Part shown: positions 11,556-22,100 of the stretch, piece by piece
Layout: each line of letters begins with the position of its first letter
Numbering within the stretch: the stretch's first letter is position 1
Source: Stemphylium vesicarium
Taxonomy: Eukaryota; Ascomycota; Dothideomycetes; Pleosporales; Pleosporaceae
Length of the DNA stretch: 58,860 nucleotides
Assembly (NCBI GenBank): GCA_004380135.1
Contig: QXCR01000170.1
Span: 1-58,860, forward strand
Direction: 5' to 3'
The notes under the pieces: model-generated
Database searches by the model: none
Seen by the model: the letters and a program-made list of their open reading frames with translations, nothing else
Told to the model about the DNA's origin: nothing
Translations under genes and position numbers: made by a program

Positions 11556-12810
11556 CTACTTCCTCTGCTTGGCTTGTCCATTGGTTTCCTTCGCAGTGCT
11601 CTTGCCCTCTGTTTTTTCCTTTTGCTTCTTCTCAGCAGCCCTTTTCTTCGCGCCCTCTTTCTCAAGGATTTCGATTGTCTTCTCACTGCTTTGCCACAGT
11701 TTCTGCTGTAGCAACTCATCGTCAATCTCTGTCCTAGTCCAAGCGGACCTCCTGCACTCCTTAAGGAAGTAGGAGCCCTCGCCTCGACCCCACTGTGCCT
11801 CCATAGCTGCGTACAAGAAAGTTTGTGCACCCGCATCGCCGCTCTTCAAGACGAGCCACCAAATCGGCCAGGTAATGAGGTATATCGCCAGACCCCAAAG
11901 CGATCCAAAAGTAAGGTAGCGTCGCATGCCAGGGGTTCGCGTCCAACCTGGATCAACCATGATGACACGTGCGTTCATGGGTTTCTTGTCGGGGCGATCG
12001 TAAGTCGAAAGGTGCTTCTGAAAAGCGACGGCGAAGGTCATGAGGGCGAGCTTGGAGGTTGCGTATACGGTCGAGGGTGTGAAGTCTAGTTGCCCAGGCT
12101 CATCCTTGCCACTCTTTTTCGATTTGTCATCTGAGACCGGCAGCTTCCCTCCTACGTATGCAGGGCAGGTACCAAAGATGATTCTGACGTCTCGGTCTGG
12201 AGGCTGGGCTCGCAGTGCGGGGCTCAATATGCTCAACAAGTGAAAGTTGGCGAGGTAATTCAGTCCCCAAGTTGATTCCAAACCATCTTCAGTTTCCGTT
12301 GCTTTTCCTCCAGGTGGGGTCATTGTGTTGGCACAGAGTACGATCATGTCGAGACGTCGGGGAGGTGCATTGTCGACCCATTTGGTCGCGAATTGGCGAA
12401 TGCTATATAGAGACTCGAGGTCGACATGCTCGGCGGTAATGAGCTCGTTGCCTGTCTGGGTCCGCACGTCTTCGATGTAATCTACGAGAAAGGGGTCGAC
12501 GAGTGGTTGCCGAACCAGGAGGACGATTTGGGCGCCGCGGCTTGCAAGGCCCTTTACCACTTCAGCACCTATACCAGCTGTTCCGCCCTAGTCATGTTAG
12601 CAAAGTTCTCAGCCGACACGCTAGATGGCTTACCGTAACCATGACCACCTTGGAATGCATGTTCCTCTCGGAAGCGTTGGTGGCGCCATTGAAGAACCAT
12701 TTCAGCACGTACAGCACTGCAAATACGGAAGCAGCCTTCAATACGGTCCAGCCGTAGGGGATAGAGTCGATGCCCTCATCGAAGGCTTTGGCGAGGATGT
12801 TGACGGGCAT
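11556..12810 (-). CDS. Membrane-anchored short-chain dehydrogenase/reductase
   Basis: An NAD(P)-dependent oxidoreductase of the SDR superfamily, 402 residues. Two exons: 12810-12634 and 12587-11556, with a 46-bp intron that splits the nucleotide-binding motif exactly (VVMVT joined to GGTAGIG). The intron has donor GTAAGC and a CTAAC branch site before the CTAG acceptor. A hydrophobic segment near residues 22-40 (TVLKAASVFAVLYVLKWFF) should anchor it in a membrane. The catalytic YxxxK is Tyr234/Lys238 (VYATSK). The usual NNAG motif reads CANT, an unusual form. The tail, about 370-402, is Lys/Glu/Gln-rich and charged. The layout recalls retinol-dehydrogenase-like fungal proteins such as yeast Env9 (lipid droplet), but I cannot confirm orthology. 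It shares a 268-bp divergent promoter region with the G-patch gene at 13079. Confidence 0.82.
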
Positions 12811-13078
12811 GTTTCCTTGGCTGATGGTGGGACGGGAAGGCTTCAGGGACGCGGATCAATCGTGGCTCGCTAAGCCAGGGCGGATCAGGTAGGTACCCAC
12901 GTGGCGTCATAGCATGTGATTGCGCGTTCGATACTGGAGCCTGCGCTTCACCTACAACGTTGTCGTCACTTTACATTTTTTTCACGGCGGTGTCGCTCTT
13001 TTCACCGCCGAGGAAGTCTACGCCACATTATTCCTGTCACGCCTCCGACGACCGCGGGCTTCGTTAAGCACCGCAACT
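12811..13078. promoter_or_regulatory. Divergent promoter between dehydrogenase and G-patch gene
   Basis: A 268-bp spacer separates two start codons that point away from each other (12810 on minus, 13079 on plus), so both promoters must lie here. No clear TATA box was identified. Confidence 0.55.
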
Positions 13079-13783
13079 ATGGCGACACCCCCCGCGCCAC
13101 CCGCATCTGAGGAGCAGCCACATGAAGACGAGCTCCTGGAGGACGACCCCAACATATCTACGGTACCCTTTGTGGAACAACGCGCTTTTGGCCGCGGTCT
13201 CTGGAAGAACCCGATTAAGTTCGTTTCCTCGGCCCCAGAGGTGCAGCCAGCAGCCACATCGACAAATGGCAAGACCATGGCCGAGAAGTATCTCGCCATC
13301 ATGTTCCCCAACGGCCAGCCACAGCCAGAGCCCGACGCATACCCTCAATGTGGCATATGCGGCGAGCCCGTCAAGGAGACCGACCAACGCATACACTACC
13401 TGAGTCCCGCGCACCAAGCCGCGCTTCCTCGCGCACCGATTCCTTCGGCCATCGATCGAACGAGAATGGGCCTCAAGTACATGGAAAAGCATGGCTTCGA
13501 CGTGGATGCGCGGACGGGCCTAGGCTCGAGTGGCCAGGGCATGCTGTTTCCACTCGTACCCAAGGAGAAGCGCGACAAGTTGGGTTTGGGCATAGACAAG
13601 AAAGAGCACACCAAGCAAAAGGCACTAGGAGGTGCCACTCGCGCAGATGTTCGCGAGGGCAAGCTTGATGCTGGCAAAGTCAGGAAGCTTGCACAGGTCG
13701 AGAAGAAGAGGCACGCCAAGTTACAGAAGATGTTTTACGGTGACGATAAGGTCGAAAAATACTTGGGGCAGCTAGGCGGCTAG
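13079..13783 (+). CDS. G-patch protein with a C2H2-like zinc-binding motif
   Basis: A 234-residue, single-exon protein that probably acts in RNA metabolism or nucleic-acid repair; the exact role is unknown. A C2H2-like element at about 90-111 reads CGICGEPVKETDQRIH followed by YLSPAH (CX2CX11HX5H). The G-patch lies at about 135-175 (GLKYMEKHGFDVDARTGLG, then GLGIDKKEH). A lysine-rich C-terminus follows. The combination resembles the C-terminal half of GPANK1-type proteins. The start at 13079 (MATPPAPPASEEQ) is preferred over the in-frame ATG at 12920, because the extra 53 residues are untypical hydrophobic/Arg-rich sequence lying in the divergent promoter. The gene shares that promoter with the dehydrogenase. 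Confidence 0.78.
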   Translation: MATPPAPPASEEQPHEDELLEDDPNISTVPFVEQRAFGRGLWKNPIKFVSSAPEVQPAATSTNGKTMAEKYLAIMFPNGQPQPEPDAYPQCGICGEPVKETDQRIHYLSPAHQAALPRAPIPSAIDRTRMGLKYMEKHGFDVDARTGLGSSGQGMLFPLVPKEKRDKLGLGIDKKEHTKQKALGGATRADVREGKLDAGKVRKLAQVEKKRHAKLQKMFYGDDKVEKYLGQLGG

Positions 13784-14346
13784 TCTTTGCGCTGGAAAGC
13801 TCCCACTGGGCTTTTGAAAGAGATGGGACTTTCGCATGTTTTTCGGCCGCGACTTCCCGGAACGTCATCAACCAGATCACTCGCCGAGGAGCGTTTGAAT
13901 ACGTCCTACGAAGGAACGTTCACGGAAGACACTGACAAGTGACTACAGGAACATCAGACACACGTTGTCAATTTACTGTTGCATAGCATTGGCGTTGGTT
14001 TTTGCAGATATATTGAGATACCCATGGCTCGACATTCGAGCCTTTTACAACGACACTTTCTCCTATACATCATCATCAACTTCTCCCTGTAGCAGCTCCA
14101 CCTCGGAACCAACCAGTCAGCAGCTGAGCATCCATGGACGTCGTGATTATGTCAGGATTATGGGATCGTTTTGTGTATTGGTACAGAGCCCACCGGTGCC
14201 CCACCTCGCCATTCATCCCGCCCGAGACCAGAATTTTTACCCCACCACATATCTATCAGGAGAGATGGCACCCTTCACAAGCCAGCAGATTATCTCATCA
14301 TATTTGGACCAAAATCCAATTTCTCCATCGAAAACAACCAAACATC
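13784..14346. other. Intergenic between G-patch gene and tRNA-Ile
   Basis: 3' flank of the G-patch gene and upstream flank of the tRNA gene. Open frames run into the tRNA gene and are spurious. Nothing else recognised. Confidence 0.5.
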
Positions 14347-14455
14347 GGTCGCTTAGCTCAGTTGGTTAGAGCGTGGTGCTAATACATCACCTGACTCTCA
14401 ATGAGTCATGTGATCCCAAACGCCAAGGTCGCGAGTTCGACCCTCGTAGTGACCA
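14347..14455 (+). tRNA. tRNA-Ile (anticodon AAT) with a 35-nt intron
   Basis: The 7-bp acceptor stem pairs GGTCGCT with AGTGACC and is followed by discriminator A at 14455. The D-arm/A-box TTAGCTCAGTTGG and T-arm/B-box GCGAGTTCGACCC are present. Removing 14385-14419 restores the anticodon loop CTAATAA closed by TGGTG/CGCCA and leaves a 74-nt tRNA. The intron sits in the normal position, one base 3' of the anticodon. It contains an inverted repeat (14387-14413). Confidence 0.95.
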
Positions 14456-14458
14456 TTC

Positions 14459-14463
14459 TTTTT
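14459..14463 (+). terminator. Pol III terminator of tRNA-Ile
   Basis: A run of five T residues lies three bases after the discriminator base, the standard RNA polymerase III stop signal. Confidence 0.7.
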
Positions 14464-14847
14464 GACGTTATAGACGTCTGGAGGGTTGAGGAACCTTTGG
14501 GGCTGTGTTGTCCTCTTTTTTTTTTTAACTGGCTGGCGAAGACGCCACTTTTTTTGCCGAGACATGCGGGTTTAGTGAAGAACCTGCACCCGCCCACACC
14601 CACGAACTAGGCTAGCTGTATGGTACATGTCCATTCAAACAGTTGAAACTCTAATAAGCTATCAAGAGTGTCAATTCTTCGGACACTGTGGAACTCATGC
14701 ACTCCACTCCAACCACATCCCATCTCCCCCATTTTACCAACGCAACAGTCCTTTTTGCTAACATCAACACACATGGAATCTCTAAGCTCGCCATCGAAAA
14801 GCAATTCCCACCTTTTTCTATCCAACTCAAGCAAGGTAGCTTGAAAA
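14464..14847. other. Spacer between the two tRNA genes
   Basis: Contains a T-rich run around 14515-14527. No coding or RNA gene was recognised. Confidence 0.5.
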
Positions 14848-14953
14848 GTCTCGTTGGTGTAGTTGGTTATCACGTGGGTCTCATATCATTACATGTGACT
14901 GCTACACAGTAGTAGATATCCCAAGGCCGCCAGTTCGAGTCTGGCACGGGACA
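14848..14953 (+). tRNA. tRNA-Met (anticodon CAT, elongator type) with a 32-nt intron
   Basis: The acceptor stem pairs GTCTCGT with ACGGGAC, then discriminator A at 14953. The A-box is TGGTGTAGTTGG and the B-box GCCAGTTCGAGTC. Removing 14886-14917 gives anticodon loop CTCATAA closed by TGGGT/TCCCA, as in elongator tRNA-Met, and a 74-nt tRNA. The alternative of no intron leaves no proper anticodon arm. The intron contains a 7-bp hairpin, CTGCTAC/GTAGTAG with one wobble pair and an ACA loop. Confidence 0.9.
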
Positions 14954-14963
14954 GGTGCGATTG

Positions 14964-14968
14964 TTTTT
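14964..14968 (+). terminator. Pol III terminator of tRNA-Met
   Basis: A run of five T residues lies about ten bases after the tRNA 3' end. Confidence 0.6.
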
Positions 14969-16626
14969 GGCGGTTGCAACTGCTGGGATGTGGGGATAGG
15001 TGGTGTGTAGTGTTTTTTTTTGTATTGCTTGTGGGGATGAGAGAGTGTGTGCATGTAGGTTAGGGGAAACGGAAAGGAAAACGTTTAAACAGTCGGTGAT
15101 GACGACGACGACGAGGAGGAGGTAACGTGGGATACTCGTATCATGTATGTTGAGTGGGTAGTCATGCTCTCTGTTTTTCTATTAGTGAACTTTGATGCCG
15201 CAGCGGCGGATTTTATAACGCAGTAAGTAGGGTTACGCGAGTAATGACAAGTAGTAAAGATGGTATACCTAGTACCTTGGACATAATTGCTGGGTAATAT
15301 AACATAGTGGTAGGCAGTAATACACTACGCGTTTGATTCGGATATATGGCTACATCTTATCACATTTTGGCCTAACAACTACATCACAAGTAGGTGTCGT
15401 CTTTCTAGATACCACCGAAGTGGGCAGGAGAATACACATATGTTAGCAATGTTCGACGAGCAGCCACCCATTACAGGCGCATACTGTGAAAAAGCGTGTT
15501 TGAGTACAACACCTATATGGTGAACGAGCGTAGCCCTACATCAGAACCAGCACGCACTCGAGCTGACATGTTAGCAGGGTATGAAACACAGACATCACCA
15601 AGCACACATATAACACGACCAAGCTAATGATACGACAACACTCGCTTTCTTTCATTAAAATATTAACATATCCCACCGACCACCGCAGCAACGAAAAGCC
15701 ATATCGTCAATGTATTCCATAGACGACAATGACACGGGAAAAAAGAGTCCTTTTTCCGCAGCAGTCCTACTACTGAACAAAGACAACCCGTCGCCAACAC
15801 TCGTCTCTTCTACTTGCCCCAAAGTAATTCCTTCTCCAAAGCTACATATATACATGCATACATACATACATACGCAAGACGAGAGTGGGGGGAGGGGCGC
15901 AAAGGTAGAAGCAAGAGACGAAGAAAAGAGAGAGAAAAAATCTTTCCATCTTGCCCACTAACTACGCCATTATATATCCAAAAGCACAGACCTCAAAAAA
16001 CAAAAAAACAAACAAGTGATGATCGTCAAGACCCGTGGATCGGAGACGAAAGTGGAGGTAGAGGTAGAGGAGGAGGTGGAGGAAGGTGTTTTGGTTTGGA
16101 CACAGACCAATACAAAAAGTGTTTGATGACAAAAAAGGGAAAAGGGTGTCAAGAAAAATAATCAAAGAGTGTCAAGAAAGGAAAGTAGATGGTGGTGTTT
16201 TTATATATACACGGATCGATGAGGTTGAGCTGGCCCGCATGGAGATAGGGGGGTGGTGGTGGTGAGGAGAGGTTGGTTGACGCGCTGTGGTGAGGTTGGC
16301 GTCGGGTATCTGTAGCGACTGAATGCGGATGTGGTGGTGGTGGCGATGGTGGTAGATGTATAAACAAGGGTTGTGTGTATCCGCGGAAAAGATTGGGGAC
16401 AGAGAGACGCCCGGCGCTGAGAATGCTCAAGAAAGAAAGGGTTGGTGGCTGTTGGTGTACAGGCGTAGGTGTGTGGAAGTGACAAGGATCCGTTCGCTGA
16501 AGATGCTACTTTTTTTCAAGAGATGGTGGAGATGTGTATAAGGTCGGTGAGGAGGCGTTGAGCATGGGCTCATTATCGACATGAGGGTGGGAGCGGACGA
16601 AACGGACAGTGGAGCAAAGGACGTTC
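14969..16626. other. Intergenic and 3' UTR region with simple-sequence tracts
   Basis: The right part is probably the long 3' UTR of the minus-strand Kelch-like gene. It is rich in purine/pyrimidine-biased and GGTGGT-type runs (16220-16360) and has a short CATA repeat at about 15857-15872. No protein family was recognised in any open frame. Confidence 0.45.
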
Positions 16627-19107
16627 TTATCGGCTTTGACCGAGGTTCAGCCATGACATGTCGGATTGCTCCTTCTTTCCTCCGTTCGGGTCGGGTCCTG
16701 GGCCAGGGAACATTGTTACCGTGCTCTCATGTCCAATTCGGGGAGGTGGGTAGAACGAGTTGAACTTGGGACTCGGCAGCCCAGCGTCATGTTGTCCTGC
16801 TTGGAGGCCACCTGAGCCACCTGGACCGCCTGGGAAAACTGTTGCAGTGCTCTCGCGATCATGCGAAATGCCAAGTTGAGGTGGCGCAGGGTACATGGAA
16901 CTGAACTTGCTCTTGGGCATCTCATCCGTCGGGGCAGGAGGCGCGTTACCAGTCGGGAACATGGTGAATGTGCTGTCACGCAGGTCGGGGATGACTGGCG
17001 ACGCGCCTTGCCCGGGATAGAAGGAACTGAAGTTGCTCTTCGGGTAGAAAGAATCGGTGCCATCGGGGTAATATGAGCTAGTGCCGTCAAACTTGCCGTG
17101 GTCGATAACCATGCTGCCGGTGTATTGGCTACTAGTCCGTCGGTCATCACCGACTGGTGTCCAGCTTTCTACGGGCTGACGAAGGTAATGGCCGCCATCG
17201 TGACTAAGGCCAGATACAGTACTAGCAGTCGAGTTGGCACGAGCGAGTTCTGCTTGCATAGGCTGGATCGAAACAGGCAAGCCAGTGCTGGGAGTTCCAA
17301 GGGTAGGGCTGCCACTAGCCACGCTGCTCAGACGTTGTCCGTCGTTGAACTTGGGAATCTCCAACGGAGCAATATGTTGTGACGGACGTGAGCTAAACAT
17401 GCGTGAGTTGGTGTATTGTGACTGGCTAGCAGTGCTTGTCCTATCCGATGCAAAGGTTGACCGATCAGCCGGAGGGGCGCTGGCAAGGTTGGTAGCCTCG
17501 TTGTTCGCAAAGTAGCGACTCCAGCCTGAGCTGCGAGCTCTTGGTGCAGGCTTGTTGGGTGTTCGGCTAGAGTTTTGACGGACCATTGGCTCGACGGGTT
17601 CCGGCTTCAAGTCGAACTTGGCGAGCTCGTATGGCTCAGAGTAACCTTCCGAGTAACCTAGCGGGCTGGTCTTCTTGACGAGACCTGCCGTGCTAGCATC
17701 GCTCCCCATGTTCTTCTTATGACCGCCGCCTCGGCCTTGGATGATAGCAAGCGAAGTGAGCGAGTCGTTGTTGTGCTTGGGCTGGTATGTTACTACCGAT
17801 CCGCCGGCTTCCTTCATGAAAGCTGCGCCGCGATCAGCGAAGCTCATGCGGTCATTCTTCTCCACGTAGCCCGTATTCTTCTTGCTCTTGTTCTTCCTGT
17901 ACTTGAGGCAGAACAAGATCAAGATAAGGATCGCCGCAATGCCGAAAATGGTCCCGAGCGTCGCCCCGAGCACGGTCAACATCCTTCCCTTGTTGCTTGG
18001 AGGCTCCGAAGGTGACGCGGCGGCTCCTGTGCTGGTGGGGCTTGCCGAGGATACTGCGGATGCTGTAGGCGTCGCTGTTGAAGATGCGCTGGAAGAGATG
18101 GAGTTTGCGAGAACCTGCTGTCCGTCGAACAGCGCGGATGCATTCATCCACGAGTTCTCCTGGGCGTTGAACAGAGCGATAGGTTCCTTGTCGTCGCCTC
18201 CGCTTGCGACGGTAGTGCCGTCGTCTCCCTGCGCTAACGAGTAACCCGATCGTATTGTCGTAGGTGCGAATGTCTCATTGTATGACGACCAGTCGTCCAC
18301 GGCTACACGCTTGACCTTGTCTCCAACTAAGGTTCCCGCTTTTGCTGGTGAGCCGTCTTTGTTCAATAGTAGTATGCGCTCCACAGTGTTTGGTGTGACG
18401 CTCATGTCGAACTTCTCCAGGGCGACCCTTCCGTCCTTGTTGGAGATGACCGAGCATTTGACGGAGTCCTGGTTGGTGATGGGCTTTTCTAGGCTAACGC
18501 CGAGATCCTTCCAGCCTTCCGATTTAGAATATTTCCAGATGGCAGTGTTGGACTCACCACCGCCGACTAGTAACGCGGTGTTCGCATCCGAGTTCATCAG
18601 CATGGGCTTAACCGAGGGCGGTGCACCGTCCGTTGGGATACTGGAAACGCCATATGGTTCGACCGTGGAAAACACGAAAGATTCCGTTGACGGGCCGGTG
18701 TAGTCATCCGATTGCGATCCTGCGTAAACGAGGATCTGTTGGGAGTCTTGGAGGTATGTCGCAGCGTGGTTCACGCGGTTCTGTGTGTTCCAGCTTTCCG
18801 ATCGTTGCCAGTCCCACTTCTTCTTGGAGAATGTGTAGTGCATCAGTCCAGGATAGTTCCAAGTCGAAGCCGTCTCGTTGACTTGTCCTCCAACAATGAA
18901 TAGCTTAGCATCTTTGGCGTTTCCCTTGGGCACTGCCTTGACACATTGCGCTCCAGTGAGCGAGATGTCCATGGGCAGCGTCTTCCATTCTGCCCCCTCT
19001 TCAAGCTTTAGCGATTGGAATCCAGATGGCGAGTATACATAAAGCGTTTCTTCGTAGATGATTGAGCAGTGCCCACTCAGCGGGTACTTGGGTTGTGGTA
19101 TGCCCAT
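16627..19107 (-). CDS. Kelch-like single-pass membrane protein with repetitive cytoplasmic tail
   Basis: An 826-residue protein counted from the first in-frame ATG (19107). The N-terminal part, about 1-330, has Kelch/galactose-oxidase-like strands (LFIVGGQVNETAS, ILVYAGSQSDDY, TALLVGGGESNTAIW), then a Ser/Thr/Ala stalk (about 335-370). One transmembrane helix follows at about 373-398 (VLGATLGTIFGIAAILILIL) with a basic stop-transfer KYRKNKSKK, and then a tail of about 430 residues. The tail ends in three alternating copies of an FSS-[FM]-YP element and an EST-x-T-[MV]-FP element (about 690-815). The topology should be N-outside. A signal peptide is expected but not visible at the chosen start: the frame stays open to 19194 and beyond without an ATG, so the true first exon or start is unresolved. 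The function is unknown; such proteins are common in Pezizomycotina. Confidence 0.75.
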   Translation of the reverse strand: MGIPQPKYPLSGHCSIIYEETLYVYSPSGFQSLKLEEGAEWKTLPMDISLTGAQCVKAVPKGNAKDAKLFIVGGQVNETASTWNYPGLMHYTFSKKKWDWQRSESWNTQNRVNHAATYLQDSQQILVYAGSQSDDYTGPSTESFVFSTVEPYGVSSIPTDGAPPSVKPMLMNSDANTALLVGGGESNTAIWKYSKSEGWKDLGVSLEKPITNQDSVKCSVISNKDGRVALEKFDMSVTPNTVERILLLNKDGSPAKAGTLVGDKVKRVAVDDWSSYNETFAPTTIRSGYSLAQGDDGTTVASGGDDKEPIALFNAQENSWMNASALFDGQQVLANSISSSASSTATPTASAVSSASPTSTGAAASPSEPPSNKGRMLTVLGATLGTIFGIAAILILILFCLKYRKNKSKKNTGYVEKNDRMSFADRGAAFMKEAGGSVVTYQPKHNNDSLTSLAIIQGRGGGHKKNMGSDASTAGLVKKTSPLGYSEGYSEPYELAKFDLKPEPVEPMVRQNSSRTPNKPAPRARSSGWSRYFANNEATNLASAPPADRSTFASDRTSTASQSQYTNSRMFSSRPSQHIAPLEIPKFNDGQRLSSVASGSPTLGTPSTGLPVSIQPMQAELARANSTASTVSGLSHDGGHYLRQPVESWTPVGDDRRTSSQYTGSMVIDHGKFDGTSSYYPDGTDSFYPKSNFSSFYPGQGASPVIPDLRDSTFTMFPTGNAPPAPTDEMPKSKFSSMYPAPPQLGISHDRESTATVFPGGPGGSGGLQAGQHDAGLPSPKFNSFYPPPRIGHESTVTMFPGPGPDPNGGKKEQSDMSWLNLGQSR

Positions 19108-22100
19108 GATGTTGTAGGTCCAAGGTTGGGCCGATGTGAAAGCGAGGGAACGAGTGTTTAGTGTCGACTCGAGACGAGAAAAAGCAATGAACAACCAATT
19201 AAGTCTGTACCAGACTTCTCATAACGATGTGCGCGATCCGAGATTTGTCAAGCCTCCGGAAGCGGAAAGAGTGGATGTTCAATTCAGCGAAATGACGCGC
19301 GTTGAACCGTCAAGAGTGAACGTCTGGCGTCGAGAAGCGCAAATGTGTTCGACTGTAATTGATACAGCGTCAGTATTGTCCAGCAGCGAATGACGACGTC
19401 AAACATACTCGAATCCAAGACAAGTAGTCGTGACTGAGCGCGACAGCGAGTTCGATGTGAGTCCAGAGCAAGACGAGCTGCTTCGATGAATACAGAGAGC
19501 GACGGGATAACCCTCTCTCAAAGAGGCGGGAACGTGTGCGAAGGGTAGGGCGAAATGAGAGGCAGCACAGCTCAGCGGTGTGCGAGATTCGAGGTGGGAA
19601 GCCGTCTAGGTGAGGCTGTCCAGACACACGGAGGCTGAAGCTGGGGAGAGATAGGTCAGCCCGAGCCTGAACGAGAGGGAGAGGTCCAACCGGCCGCTGG
19701 GAGGGTCCGTCCGCGCTCACGGTTGTGCAAGGGCAGCCTTCGGGTGGGCTTGGGCATGATCCAAAAAAGCCTAAGCGGCGACGGCACGAGCGAGGTGAGA
19801 CCATGCACACGAAGTCAATCAGGGGCAAATGGTGAGACAAGCCAATGACGTGCCGTAGCCGTCGTCGTTATTCGCCAGTACCCCTGGCCTTAACCAAGTC
19901 TATTTAGCGTTGCTTTTAGCCCAGAAACATGCCTGCAACGAAGAAACAGACCAGTGTCGGAACCTTTCCAGGGCTTCTGTTGGACCTGCATCAGCGCAGA
20001 TTCTGCGCCATGGAGACGACGTTAAGAGCTGCGGGGTCGACGGCAAGCAGTCTCCGAGCCCATTGAGCGCTGTCCTCCCTCGTCAGCCAGCGGTAGGATG
20101 GCATCAATTCAGCTTCTGAACCCGCCGCTCCCGATGCTGTGCCGATCGTAGTCTTCTTGTTGTGCATCCCACGCATGAAGTTGACACAACGGGATGAGCA
20201 AGGGTTCTGATCATTTCCGCTCCTTTGACCATTTCATCACGAATCAGGACAGACCGCTTTTGTGCTTGCTTCTTTCTGCCCGCACGCCATGCCTTGAATG
20301 GATGGGGGCCGGAGTAGAGAGGCTCGGAAACTAAGGGTCTGTCTGACATGTTTCCCGCCGTGTTCTATTTTCTGGCAGCGGGCCTGTGGCAAAAGGTTTC
20401 GTGCCTAAAGATACGCAGTCGTGTGTGCATGCGCATGCGCATAGTAATACCTATCGATAGTGCGCTCCCACGGGGCGACGGGGGCCGGGAGACTATGGCG
20501 AACACTTTGCGCGGACGCAGACGGCTGGTCATATCTTTGTGCTGGTTCCCCCGGTGCTTGTGGGGTTTTGCGCACGGCGAGCCGCGGTTCGTCGGCAACC
20601 TGAGATTATCGTCACACTCGCCATCACACGTGTCTGCGCATGTGCGACTGCGATTCGAAAAATGGCGAGCGTGATGGCATGACGGTAATCAAAAGACTCG
20701 AGAGGCGCGCGCTCCAGTGGGCGGCTTCGTGGCTTCGTGACTTCGTGACAGGTGGAGCGACACGAAGGCGCTGCTAATTGACACCTGAAACAGAACTTAG
20801 GACCCACACCTCAGAGGCGTGCATGACCGGACCATGACTCAGCCCGGCTGCTAACCACGCGCTTTACGACGTAAATACGCTAACGATACCTTCCACACGG
20901 TGATCTATTGTTGACCATGAGATCATTGCCAGCGAAGATGTGCAGGTTGATCGAGGGTTACTAAAAAAGCGCCTTGCCTGCAGCAACCTTACCATGACCA
21001 ACATTGGTCGCAAACTGTTCATCCTTATTAACCATGCGGCTTACCCCGCGTACTCGACCCCGATCTGGACTGCACACATATTGGGCTACCTGCGTGTCTG
21101 GAAAGCCAGGTTCCGCTGCCAGTGCCTGCATATGACGTGGTTGGCCCGTTATCAATCTCATGTGCGTTGGAGACGACGTTCCTTCGGATTCCTGAACTAT
21201 CGGTTAAACAGACCTCAGGCAGCTAGCGACACACCAGCAATCCTGCCCGTGAGGTGTGGCGAGAGCCGAGTCAGATTCATCGGACGGCCTTCATACGGAC
21301 CAGAGAAACTCCGGTGACGACGACGACGACGACGCCAACTTTCGATAAAATTTCGACGTTGAAGAAAGGAGGGTCTGTACCCATCGTTTATGTAGCAATG
21401 CTTGTCCCCACCCACATGTTCTTATGCGAAACAACATGTCCCCCACCAGACTTCCGCGCCCAAATATCGCAACGGTAGGCCTGTCAATGCAATTTTCTCA
21501 CGCCGCCACCTCGTATGTTCTTTCATGCCTTGTTAGATCCGGGGAAACACACATGTGCTGGAAACAACATTCATCTATCTGCCATCATGCAGTCAGACAT
21601 GACACTCGTGACAACGGTAACTGGTCGGCACTTGCAACTGTCAAACCCGAATCGTCGGGCCCCATGGGAAAAAAAGTACTCAAACGCTGACCCCTCCGTT
21701 TGGCAACAAGCAACATCGGAGCGTTAGAGATGATGGAGGTGTTGACGGGTAGGTTACTTTTTTGTTCCGTCAACGTTGATTCTACGCCTCAAAACGAAAA
21801 CGGTCGCCTCAAAATCTGCTCGACCGTTGCGCTTTCTCCTGAAACTCCCCGTGCGGCTCATGCAAGGTATCAAGATCGAGACCTGGGGTTCTTATCTTGT
21901 CACAAGCAATTACTGTCGCCCTCTGCGTAGCACATATTTACTTTACGTCAGACTGAAGTGCCGTGATACTCTTTATACTCTTCGGCAGTTGTACGCAATT
22001 GCAACGCTGCAAGTGGCTCTCAAGACAGGGGCGCGCTTATGCTTTATATATCTGTATACAGCACTCGTATCTCATGTTACTCAAGAGCAGCAAGATCTAC

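Noticed and set aside
12920..13078. Upstream in-frame ATG for the G-patch protein
   Set aside because: It would add 53 residues without family resemblance and push the start into the short divergent promoter; the ATG at 13079 is better.
19370..19840. 156-codon minus-strand frame upstream of the Kelch-like gene
   Set aside because: It does not join the Kelch frame through its GTATGT donor in a usable phase with a start codon; more likely leader sequence.
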